64,000 bases of DNA from Sambucus nigra (taxonomy: Eukaryota; Streptophyta; Magnoliopsida; Dipsacales; Adoxaceae): NCBI GenBank assembly GCA_949130495.1, contig OX422214.1, positions 2,030,046 to 2,094,045 of the forward strand, written 5' to 3'. Under the pieces are notes generated by a model. It saw only the letters and a program-made list of their open reading frames with translations. It made no database searches and had not been told where the DNA came from. The position numbers were made by a program, and so were the translations under genes. This document shows positions 33,706 to 44,000 of the stretch, one piece after another (the first letter of the stretch is position 1; each line of letters starts with the position of its first letter).

Positions 33706-34946
33706 TAGATATTTATTCAATTTAAATACTCTAATGCTATAAAGGGAGGTTGCGCGATGTGGGTGAATCCCCTAGCTTGAGGAGTAGGGCGAGTATATCC
33801 CTAGGTCATGGCGTTCGGTATATATGGGTGAGGGATTTATCTCACTTTCAGGGAAGGAATATGACCACCTCCACCACGTTTATATTTTTGGCCAAGTTGG
33901 TGAGCGATTCCAACTTGGGGAAACTAGGTTTTGTGAGCACACCTAGTGAGATAGCATTTTAGAGGGAATCATCTGGCGAGGGTACACTCGAAAGGATGGA
34001 TATACGTATGTTATATGTGTGGAAGTTGTGGTAAAGGTACGTATATAATTGTTGTAAATATTATATACGTGTAATAATACAGTGCGTGATGTATTTACTT
34101 TATATAAGTTGTGATACGATTATATGCTACTATTTAAGAGGAATTAATTAAGTTAATTGTGAGATAACTTATAATTCAAGAAATTATTATACTCGGGTTA
34201 GAGTAGTATGGCAAGGGAAGGTTATACCAGGACTAGTTGGACGGGGTAGTACAACTAGGTGGGGTTGAGGTAACCGGTAGGTGTGCACAATAGTGGAGGG
34301 GTGAGAATGTCCACAAGGGAGTGCGACACTAACTTAAATATGAAGCGCATTCATGCATTTTAAATTACTGCAGTTAATTCACTTGCTAAATATTTTCAAA
34401 ATGTTTTGGGTTCTAACCCTTGCTATAAAACTATTTTCAAAACCTTTTAGGTGTCCAGCCACAGGGACGCCAGGATTGATATACTATTCCAGGGACATGG
34501 AGCTACGGCATATGTGGATGCTAGCAGGAGTTTGGATTAGACGCATCATTTTTCATTCCTAGAGTAGGAATCACTCATCAGTCCCAGTTTTATTTAGGGC
34601 ATGTCGCCCAGACTTCTAGTTCAGTTTTTCAGATTTTTTTTATTCCGATGTTGAATAGTGTATTGGATTATTTCACTTTGGTGGCCCATGGTTTATTCGG
34701 CAAGTTGTGTAATTAATTATTACAGTTTAACTTTATTCAGTTGTGTGAATGGTTTATATTTATTTCCGCATGCACGGTTTTTGTGTAATTAAAAAGTTGA
34801 AAATTGGCACCAGTTTTTGGAATACTAGGTGGTTAGTAAGTCTTAAAAAAATTTCGACAGTGATGCTAAGGATGATCCAACTGAGATTCCTGTTTTAATT
34901 TGGTATAGGACTGATCACCCGGTATTTTATTAGGCGGGGTGTCACA

Positions 34947-34951
34947 GTACT
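34947..34951. repeat. Target-site duplication GTACT, right copy
   Basis: Partner of 25,907-25,911. Confidence 0.95.
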
Positions 34952-35422
34952 ATCAACTAGAATAGGCGGTAGTATAATTCTAGTCAGGATAGTATACACA
35001 TAATTGTGTGGAAATAATCATTGGAATTCCAACACTTGAAATGAAGTTGGAATTAGTTGAGGTTTGTAGACTTTTGCTTAGGTGTATACCTTTAGTCAAA
35101 ATTTGTATTGGAAATATTGATATGCTTTCGGGTTTAGATGAGAGGTGTAGCGATGGTTTCCTACACTAAACTTTGGGAGATAACCCTAATGTTGGATATA
35201 TATATATATATATTTGTATGTTGTTTGGGAGACTATTCATCATAGGAAAATGGATGAATATGCTTCACGTGAGGGATTGTATTCACATATCGAGGTAAAT
35301 TAAATGAGTTTGTGGTGACGACTTGTATATTGAGGATTGTGTATACCTATAGCCGAGTGTAGATATCTTATACATATGAGCGAGAATTAGTTTGTATATA
35401 TATAGATATAAAGATATGTGAA

Positions 35423-35455
<33 letters not shown>

Positions 35456-36005
35456 CTATATAGATATGAATATATGGATATATTTATGTTGTGGATATAC
35501 ATGGCATGAATATTTAAACCTTATGTAATGGTTTAATGTTTGATCGTATGATGGGATCATATGGATGTATGTATATTGTGCATGTGAACGATATATATAC
35601 TTATGTGGTTAAGCATACCCCGCTCATGCTATCATTGGGAAGTTTCCGCGCAGAGGGTGAGCATCCTGGCTCTAGGAGCAGGGTGTGGATATTCCCCAGG
35701 TCATAGTCGTCCCATGTGTTATTATGTGATTTATATTTTTGGGATGAGACGTGGTGGGTATGTTTCGTCTCATTGCCAGTTTGGATCTATGACTGCTTCC
35801 CGGGACATCGTGTGTGTGAGTTTACCACGAGATGGGTGTCGTTTAGCCCCACCATGGTGGTCCCCAGTATTGCTACGTGAGCCGGGCACTGGGAAGATGA
35901 TAGCATGGTGCAGTTTATCGGCGCGATATATAGCCGGGTATATTTTTGTTCATGGCCATTGTACATCAGATGTGATATGTACACTTGGTCATGGGTATGG
36001 ATGAT

Positions 36006-36007
<2 letters not shown>

Positions 36008-36102
<95 letters not shown>
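36008..36102. repeat. (TA)n microsatellite, LTR A3
   Basis: About 95 bases of pure TA. The sister LTR A2 has about 20 at the same place, so the run expanded after insertion. Confidence 0.97.
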
Positions 36103-36104
<2 letters not shown>

Positions 36105-36363
36105 TTAGAATGAATGCCTACATATATATTTATATATATCCTATAGATGAAAGGATATAGAATCTTTGTGGAGTACATCTTGGATGATTATGATGTACTA
36201 GATTGATGGGGGTTGATGTATCGCATTTAAGGAATATTTCGGTTACATCATCCCAAGGATATTATTGGAGATTTTAAGTTGTTTTCATATTGTAGTCTAA
36301 AAATTTAGTAGTAGTAGTAGTAGTAGTATAATATGGTATATATGGCATGATGGATCTCTAGGA

Positions 36364-36456
36364 TCGACATTGTCAAGGAGTAGTGTAACGGGATGGTTCC
36401 TTGTTTGGATTTCGCTTTGCAAGACACCCCACGCACGAAACGTAGTACAATGTTGA
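36364..36456 (+). other. Foldable conserved motif, copy K7
   Basis: LTR-type copy with the longest outer arms: TCGACATTGT (36,364-36,373) and ACAATGTTGA (36,447-36,456), ten pairs with one G-T. GGGATG (36,390-36,395) pairs with CACCCC (36,425-36,430) except for one A-C. TTTCGC and GCAAGA form the inner arm, with TTTCG/CGAAA as an alternative. Confidence 0.6.
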
Positions 36457-37256
36457 GATTGGGGAAAAGTTTTTTCAATAATAATTTGTATGCATATTAT
36501 TTAGTAATTAAATCATATGACTCAACCCAAATATAAATGGGTAACGTATTAAGAATTATAATTAAATAAATTATAAACCGGAATCAATTAAGCCTATTAA
36601 GGCATAATTGTTTGTAAACATAATCATGTATGATTATAAAAGGTGTGGATTCTTGGATTAAGATAGGAAGGAAAATCTCGTGGGAATAGGTGGGGCCTAG
36701 GTTAAGTTAGGTTGTCCTTATAATTGGGGTAATTTAACAAAAAAATCTCAGGATGCGAATAGGTGCGCACCGTTAGATGAGAGGTGAGTTGGGGTCTCAC
36801 GAGAGTGCGATTCCACTTTAATTATGAAATAAGTGCACCGATATTTATTATGCACGGTTAACACACTTGCTAAATATTTTTCACACTCGGGCTCTGACCC
36901 GTTTACTTTTCTCTCCTGCCTGTATATATATATATATATATATATATTACTACAGGTGTCCTATCGCATGGATGCCAGATGACCTTCTATCCAGAGTCTT
37001 GGGTGCCGTGACATGTGCGGACTGTTGCGGGATGTATCTTGTAGTCACTTCCTACTTCTTTAAAAATCTAGGTAGGATTCATGTTGTGTATCAGGTTTAT
37101 ACCCAAGGGATATTTATAGATGTGTATATTTATTTCATTTCAGTCATTGTATTGCCTGTGACCCGACAACTTATTCGGGTTTATTCCTTTGAGGTATATT
37201 CAGTTGTAGTTATTTATTTCATTTATTCTAGCATTTCATTTATCATAGTTCTTTCA

Positions 37257-37640
37257 GTCGTAAGGTCAGCAGCAAGGCCATCAGGGCAAACAGCGTTTTC
37301 AGCAGGACCAGCAGGGCCAATGGCGGGGTGGTAACGGCCAGCAGGGTCGTAATCAGCAGGGACAAAGGGGAGGAAATTTTAGGGGCTGATGTTTCGGGTG
37401 TGGTAAGAATGGCCACAGGCGCCAGGATTGCCCAGAGGGTGATAGGGACCCACAACAGCAGGGTGCCCGTAATGAGCCACAGAGGCCACTTTTTCCAGCT
37501 TCCCTCCCAGCACCAGCTCAAGTACCAGCCCTACCAGCCATTCCAGCCGCTCCAGTGCAGCAGGGACAGTTACAGTACGAACATGTCTATAACGTCCACC
37601 AGGCAGCAGCTCCACAGGCACCGCCCGCGATTGAGGGTAC
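37257..37640 (+). pseudogene. Chromovirus Gag C-terminus with zinc knuckle
   Basis: Begins abruptly at the junction with LTR A3. Frame 1 is Gln/Gly-rich (GQWRGGNGQQGRNQQGQRGG) and holds CFGCGKNGHRRQDC (37,390-37,431), a CX2CX4HX4C knuckle that binds genomic RNA. A TGA sits directly before it. The capsid part of Gag is absent from the window. Confidence 0.85.
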
Positions 37641-38240
37641 ATTTCCTATCAATGGTACTATGGGTCGGGTTTTATTTGATACTCGGGTGACACACTGTAT
37701 TCATGCTACTCATTTTATGAAGGCCTTAGGGTTATTAGCCACGGCAGAGGGCACTGTAACATGTGTAGACTCACCACTGGGAAATGGATCGTTAATTTTA
37801 TTTATATGCGGGGGTATGGCAGTAGATATTGGTATCTTGAACTTACCATCAGACATGTTAGTCTTAGATATGCATGAGCAAGATATTATTATTGGTATCG
37901 ATTGGGTCGCAGCATGCAGAGCCATGATAGATTATTTCGGTGGGAGTATTATCTTTGCCATTCCAGGGCAAGAGATGTTTGTAGTGGCGATGCCTCACCC
38001 AGAGGGAGGCTCTACCGCTCATTTGTATTACATAGAGGAGGATACCTCTAAGGAGGTCGTGATTCCCTTAGACTCGATCCCAGTTTTTCATGAGTATTCT
38101 GATGTATTTCAGGAGATACCAGGCCTACCCCCCAGTCGAGAGATAGATGTTTTCATAGATTTATTACCGGATACTTGACCGACAGCACGCGCTCCATACC
38201 GTATGGATCCAGCAGAAATGCGAGAGTTACGAGATCAGAT
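37641..38240 (+). pseudogene. Chromovirus protease-like domain and linker, inactive
   Basis: Aspartic protease that would cut the polyprotein. Open from 37,555 to 38,178. GRVLFDTRVTHCIH replaces the usual (V/L)DSGATHSFI, so the catalytic Asp is kept but the Gly and Ala after it are lost. Followed by MLVLDMHEQDIIIGIDWV and the linker PVFHEYSDVFQEIPGLPPSREI before RT. Stops at 38,176 (TGA) and 38,245 (TAG). Confidence 0.85.
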
Positions 38241-38247
38241 AGAGTAG

Positions 38248-39050
38248 TTGTTAGGTCAGGGCTTCATTCGTAGGAGCACCTCACCTTGGGGAGCTCCAAT
38301 GTTGTTTGTGAAGAAGAGAGATGGTTCACTGAGGCTATGTGTGGACTACCGAGAGATGAACAAGGTCACGATACGAAACAAATACTCGTTGCCTCGAATC
38401 GATGATCTGTTCGACCAGTTGAGGGGAACAACTTTCTTTTCGAAGATAGATTTGAGGTCAGGATACCATCAGCTACGTATTAGGGAGCATGATGTTTTGA
38501 AGACTGCTTTCTTGACGAGATATGGGTCCTATGAGTTCAGAGTGATGCCATTTGGACTCACGAATGCTCTTGCCATATTCATGGACTTGATGAACCGAAT
38601 GTTCATAGAGTTCTTGGATTAGGTTGTCATCGTCTTCATAGATGACATCGTGATATATTCACATACTAAGGAAGAGAATACTGAGCACTTAGGGCAGGTT
38701 CTTCAGACTCTATGAGAGCATCATTTATATGCTAAGTACGAGAAGTGCGGGTTCTGGTTACGAGAAGTACAGTTCTTAGGGCATGTTATTTCTGAACTGG
38801 GGATAGAGGTTGACCCAAGTAAAGTGTCAGCAGTGAGGGAGTGGGGACAGCCCACGACACCGACAAAATTGCGTAGTTTCTTGGGGTTAGCCGGGTACTA
38901 CAGGAGATTCATTCGAGGGTTCTCCAAGATAGCGGGTCCATTGACGAACCCGACTCGCAAAGGGGTACCATATGTTTGGAATGACACTTGTCAATTGGAT
39001 TTCGATGAGTTGAAAGACAAGCTTAGTTCAACACCAGTCCTTGCTTTACC
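38248..39050 (+). pseudogene. Chromovirus reverse transcriptase, nonsense-mutated
   Basis: RT that copies genomic RNA into DNA. Frame 1 shows [46 protein letters not shown] (motif A Asp kept), [11 protein letters not shown] and FIDD (38,635-38,646). Then [17 protein letters not shown] and [19 protein letters not shown] lead to RNase H. TAG at 38,620 and TGA at 38,713 break it, and the frame shifts near 39,055. The usual PFGLTNAPA has become NALA. Confidence 0.92.
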
Positions 39051-39059
39051 TATGCCGGC

Positions 39060-39590
39060 GTGGAGTATCTGGTTTACACCGACGCCCCTTTATGGGGACT
39101 CGGGGGAGTACTTCAGCAGGAGGAGAAGGCTATAGATTTTGCCTCCCGCAAGCTTAAGACGCACGAGAGGAATTACCCCACACACGACCTAGAGTTAGTA
39201 GCATTCGTCTTTGCATTGAGGATATGGACACACTATTTGTTGGGGAGAAATTTCGCTTATTCACAGACCTTAAGTCACTGCAGTACCTGTTCACTCAACG
39301 AGAGCTAAATATTCGTCAGCGCAGGTAGTTAGAGTTTATGAAATACAATCAGTTCGACATACAGTACCATCCGAGGAAGGCCAACATAGTTGCTGATGCG
39401 TTGAGCCGTAGATCGATAGACGATGTAGCGGACGTCTGGAAAGCAAAGTGGAAAGAGTTGGGTCACCAAGATGCGGTAGCCCGTTCCTTTATATCTTCCA
39501 TGACAGTGACACCCGAGATTGTTACGAGGGTAATACAGGCACAAACAGCAGACCCATTTTGCCAGGAGAAGATTGTATGACTTTTAGCTG
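39060..39590 (+). pseudogene. Chromovirus RNase H, frameshifted
   Basis: Removes RNA from the RNA-DNA hybrid. [15 protein letters not shown] (Asp kept), [20 protein letters not shown] and [11 protein letters not shown] are in one frame. A shift at about 39,250 leads to [17 protein letters not shown], then YHPRKANIVADALSRR near 39,366-39,413. One TAG and at least two shifts. Confidence 0.88.
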
Positions 39591-39689
39591 AGGGTGATGA
39601 GTCATATTCTATAAGTTTCGATGGGGGTTTGAGGTTTAATGGGAGATTGGTGGTTCCCGAAGGAGCAAACTTACGTCATGAGTAATGAC

Positions 39690-40506
39690 CCAGTCTCACG
39701 GGTCCTGATTTGCACTGCATCCTGGGGGAGATAAGATGTATCAGGATATGAGGCGATAATACTGGTGGAGTGGGATGAAAAAGGAAATTATTGAGTTCAT
39801 GTCCAAATGTTTTACTTGCCATCTGGTAAAGGTGGACCACCAGAAACCGTCGGGGTTTCTTCAGCCGTTGGAAATACCCGCGTGGAAGTGGGAGAGTATT
39901 TCCATGGATTTTATTACTGGGTTGCCTACATCATAGCGGGGACATGAATCCATCTGGGTGATTGTGGACCATTTGACCAAGGTGGCTCATTTGCTGCCAG
40001 TACGGACTGACTATACCACGGGCCAATATGCTCAGTTGTTCATCGCTGAGATTGTTAGATTACATGGGGTGCCCCTGGATATTGTGTCAGATAGAGACAA
40101 AATTTTGGTGTCGCATTTCCGGGAGAGTTTTTAGGAGGCCATGGGTACCGAGTTGAGGTTGAGTTCCGCTTATCACCCACAGATAGATGGACAGACAGAG
40201 CATACCAATCAGATGTTGGAGGATATGCTATGCATGCGTGTCCTTGATTTTGGGGGAGGTTAGGAGCCACATCTTCCACTGGTAGAGTTTGATTATAATA
40301 ACTCATATTAGTTCACGATTGGCATGGCTCCGTTTGAGGCATTGTATGACAGGCCTTGTCGTTCCCCAACTTATTGGCTAGAGGTGGGGGATAACAAGTT
40401 GCTCGGACAAGAGGTAATTCAGGAAACCTCCGCTAGGATTGAAATTATCAGGAGTCGCATTCGTGTAGCCCAAGACAGGCAGAAAAGCTACGCCGACGCA
40501 AAATGA
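39690..40506 (+). pseudogene. Chromovirus integrase, several stops
   Basis: Inserts cDNA. Zinc-binding Cys pair CFTC (39,808-39,819) after HPGG-like sequence. Core residues MDFITGLP (Asp near 39,907), SDRDK (near 40,087-40,101) and GQTEHTNQ (Glu 40,198-40,200) are all present. Stops are TAG in contexts where the family has Gln or Trp, fitting C-to-T or G-to-A decay. Confidence 0.9.
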
Positions 40507-40524
40507 TTCTTTCGAGAATTTAAT

Positions 40525-40960
40525 GTGGGGGACCAAGTATTGCTACGTGTATCTCTTATGAAAGGACTTATGAGGTTCAGGAAGAAAGGGAAATTGGCCT
40601 TGAGGTACGTAGGACCATTTCCCATTATCGAGAGGATTGGTCCGGTATCATACAGATTGGGACTGCCAGAGTACTTACACCGCCTTCACGATGTATTCCA
40701 CATCTCTTCATTGAGACGATACCTTCGAGATGACATGGCCCACACCCACATCGCGATTGAGGAGATTGACTTACAACCTGACAGCTCTTATGAGGAGAGA
40801 CCAGTGGCTATCCTAGACCATAGCGAAAGGAGATTGAGGTCAAAGGTTGTCCCACTTGTCCGGGTCCAGTGGGAGCATCATAATGTGGAGGAATCCACTT
40901 GGGAGCATGAGGAAGACATGCGTGAGAAGTACCCAGAGATATTCTTGCCAGGTACTACTT
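40525..40960 (+). pseudogene. Integrase C-terminus with chromo-like tail
   Basis: Open for 157 codons: GDQVLLRVS, RYVGPFPIIERIG, LHDVFHISSLRRYL, then SYEERPVAILDHSERRLRSK, VRVQWEHHN, ESTWEHEEDM and KYPEIF. This tail places the element with chromoviruses of the Tekay/Del type, known for long LTRs. It is thought to guide insertion to marked chromatin. The best-preserved part of this polyprotein. Confidence 0.85.
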
Positions 40961-40992
40961 ATTTTTTTTTGAATTTCGGGATGAAATTCCAT

Positions 40993-41008
40993 TATTAGGG
41001 GGGAAGTA
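40993..41008 (+). promoter_or_regulatory. Polypurine tract before LTR C1
   Basis: TATTAGGGGGGAAGTA, directly before TGTAATACCCCG. Confidence 0.88.
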
Positions 41009-41680
41009 TGTAATACCCCGTATTTTTATGACTTTTAATTTTGGGCATTTATTAAATTTAATTAGAGATATTAATTTAATATTAATCCAAAAAATCATTT
41101 AAATACTTACTAGCGTGACGAGAGTTAGTAATTATTGGAATTTTGTTGTAAGTTAGTTTATGAGTAAAGTAAAAGATGTAATTATAATTAGTACAATTAT
41201 CACGGGACTCTAATTTGATAATTTTGGAAATTTATCGGGACACGCTTGTGTCGTGTCGGGATTAAATTCAAACTATTAAAAGTGAATAAATTATAAGTCA
41301 CCTGTATGGTCATCTTGAGTGCATCAATTTGTCCGTAAGGGTCAAGATAGTCAAGATAATGTACCCGGGGTTTAGTTTGGGTCTCAGGGCGTTTTTAGGC
41401 CTAATTAACATCCCGAGAGGGCGTTTTGGACATTTTACACTTTTGGGCATCAAAACCCACGAAAATTCTAAGAGTATATCAGATGGTAGGAGTCATCTTC
41501 TAGGGTTAGAACAAACATAAACCAAAGACGGCCATTGGAGAGGAAGAGGAGAAGCTTTCCAAGGAGTTCTAGGCCAAGAACTCCACCGTTTGCACCGCCG
41601 TTGCCGCCAAACGTTAGATCGCGCAACGAGGAACACCACCACACCAATCTCTCCACAAAATATGAACCTAAATTTCCTAG

Positions 41681-43462
41681 ACAAGTATCCATCTTGCTCC
41701 ATTTCAGTTAATGCTTCATTAATATTAGTCTAGGATTGATTGGGACTAGTTTTTGTGAAAGAAAAACCTATTTTGGAGACTTGGATTTGCATGATGTATA
41801 GGTTAGAGATGTATTCTGGAAACCAAACTCACATGTAGAGGTTGAATCATGAAATTACAGTAAATTAAGAGTATGAAACCTGGTAAAAGAATGGGAAGAA
41901 ACTAAACAAAGAAAGTATTAGGGTTCTTGATATTTCTATGGATTATGCCCCATTTAATTCATTTTTCATGATGAAAATCCGCATGCCTGACGTAGAATAT
42001 CACTTATTTGAGGATATAACACTTGTAGTATAAATTATTGGGAGTTTGGTAATCAAATATATTAGTTTGGATGAGTTTGGAAGAAGAAACCCGTAACTGG
42101 AAATTCTGCAGATTTTCCACACCTGCTTGATCGATCGATCGAACCCAGATCATCGATGGATCGATCGATCGAACACCTGCCATAGATCGATCGACCCCTC
42201 CTTGCAGACTTATATTTTCCTTTTTGAATGATTAATTTCAATTTAAGCGAATAGTGATCTTTGGTCATTTCTATTTAAACATTTTGGGATATAAAGAAGA
42301 CCAGTAGGACTTTAGAAATATATGGAACCATTAATGTAAGATGAGATTAACATTTCACGGGGGTGTTTTACATATAAGGGACAATGGGAACATGTGTTAA
42401 AGGGTCAGACTCGTAAAGAAGTTACGTTGTAAAATAAATGAGTACCTACTGAAATTACACTTGGGGAGATAGGAATTCACGAGTGTTACGTAGTAAGTCG
42501 CGATAATTTCATAATTAAGAATAAGAGACAAACCGTTATACGTGATAACCTGGTAATGTGTAATAGGGATAAATATCATAATTATGGGTCATGAGAGTGT
42601 ACCTACATTTAATATGAGAATAGTAGTATACATATATGACTGTGTTTATGCATATACTATATACGTGTAAAAATCATGCCCGCGCTACTTGCTATCCCTG
42701 AGGTTACCGTGCTGGGATAGTCTTATCTCGATGGGACCTTTATGGGGGATATTGACTCGTACCCTAGAACAAAGGAATCCTTGGTACTGGCTATCGGATC
42801 GATAGTCAGACGGTCCTAAGAGATGTGAGGGTATGTGCTGACCGTTAGTGACTCGAATCTATGCTTCGCCTCAATTTGTATGTGTTTTGTGCTAATACAG
42901 TTCGAGAGTGATCCCGAACTAGTATTTCCCCTTAGTACGAGTGATATGGGGATTGGATAGCAGAGTATGCACGCACCATAAATTTATGTGGGGTGCCGTA
43001 GAATATATATATTATATGATTATTTGATATATATTTAAACCTGGAATTTGGGAACTATCTACGTTGACTATGGTAAGGAAGAAATGAATAATTATTTCAA
43101 CTTGGGAATAATTGTTTGAAAAGTATGATTACGTTACTATGAAACTTTATAATCAAATGAGGGTTATGTGAGAACTTTGCTTTTAAATAAAATTAACTTT
43201 CTCAACATTAGAAATTGTCGGCAGGAAATCTTATGAGAAATTTATGATAAGTTAAACTGGTTGGAGTATTAGTACGATAGGTGTGCACATTAGAAGAGAG
43301 GTGAGAATTTCTCAAGGGAGTACCGCACTAATATGATTGTTGCGTTAGCCGGTAAGCATTTTGAATACTTGTTAAACTGAATTTTAAACTGTTTTACAAT
43401 CGGGCTTTGACCCGTTTCCTATTTTCTCTTCTCTCTTGTATATATATATGTATATATTACAG
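41681..43462 (+). other. Candidate LTR intron, C1
   Basis: TAG|ACAAGT to TATTACAG|GTGCCC, 1,782 bases. The donor G is replaced by A compared with C2 (CAG|GCAAGT), so it is probably dead or uses another donor. Confidence 0.35.
42129..42195 (+). repeat. TCGATCGA palindrome cluster (LTR C1)
   Basis: Three runs of GATCGATCGATCGA or shorter, in the order run-AACCCAGATCAT-run-ACACCTGC-run. Confidence 0.88.
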
Positions 43463-44000
43463 GTGCCCAGCCATAGGGGCATCTTGCATAGGGTCCTTTG
43501 GATGGAACGTGCTGCAGCTTAGGTGGGAGTTGCAGGCCTCTTGTTTAGACGACCTCATTATTGATTCCACTTCTAGCTCTATATTATCCAGTTGGGCATG
43601 TGTCGCCCTTTTCCATTATTCAATTGTTTTTATCAGAGATTGTTATTTGTTTAGTTCCAGTATTTACATTTTGGAATAGCTATTGTCAGGATGTTTTTCC
43701 TTTAAGTTTTAATGTTGGACTTATTTAGTTGAATGTTTAAATTGCTTGGATTACTTTTTCCAGTCAGATTGTTGGGTGATTTTTAAACCATGGATTATGT
43801 AAGGTTTTAAATATTGGTTTTAAATTAAACTTGGAAATTGATGTCTAAAAATGGTTTTGTCACTTAGCTTAATTATTTAGGGTGTTTAATTGGAAAAGTT
43901 ATTTTTGCGACAGTGATACTAAGAATGAACCAACCGTTCACCTTGGTTATAATTTAATAAAGGACTAATCACCCGGTATTTAATTAGGCGGGGTGTCACA

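Larger units (their letters stand above)
31852..34450 (+). other. Candidate GC-AG LTR intron, B
   Basis: CAG|GCAAGAGG to CTTTTAG|GTGTCC, 2,599 bases. The acceptor context is a normal plant-like pyrimidine-TAG with no TA repeat. Confidence 0.45.
31459..34946 (+). repeat. Solo LTR B, part 2
   Basis: Rest of the LTR to GGGGTGTCACA. Leader then CCAG|GCAAGA (31,851/31,852), TCGATCGA palindromes (32,306-32,343), a 59-bp minisatellite, a tandem duplication, the GC-rich block (33,733-33,810), and an acceptor-like CCTTTTAG|GTGTCC at 34,450/34,451 preceded by a GGGTT/AACCC hairpin. No PBS follows; instead GTACT and LTR A3 resume, so this is a solo LTR left after recombination between two LTRs. Confidence 0.92.
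34952..37256 (+). repeat. LTR A3, part 2 (3' end lost)
   Basis: Continues A3 from ATCAACTAGAATAGG. GC-rich block 35,621-35,712; TA run of 95 bases at 36,008-36,102 (about 20 in A2); foldable motif 36,364-36,456; acceptor ACAG|GTGTCC at 36,955/36,956. It matches A2 up to TTATCATAGT-CTTTCA, then switches to gag sequence. The last 220 bases of the LTR are missing. Confidence 0.92.
41009..44000 (+). repeat. LTR C1 (2.99 kb)
   Basis: TGTAATACCCC to GGGTGTCACA, preceded by a PPT and followed by a PBS, so it borders interiors on both sides. Leader to TAG|ACAAGT (41,680/41,681), palindromes 42,129-42,195, pyrimidine tract and ACAG|GTGCCC (43,462/43,463) with a CGGG/CCCG hairpin before it (43,401-43,414). 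Confidence 0.9.

Noticed and set aside
35905..36178. Open frames of alternating Tyr-Ile on both strands (also near 15,004-15,259, 22,312-22,530 and 9,730-9,966)
   Set aside because: Products of TA microsatellites; no codon constraint.
36867..37334. 155-codon frame spanning the end of LTR A3 and the gag junction
   Set aside because: Begins within a TA run and crosses a recombination joint. The A1 and A2 equivalents have stops.
37243..37690. Overlapping frames on both strands in the gag region
   Set aside because: Shadow frames of the Gln-rich gag frame that carries the zinc knuckle.
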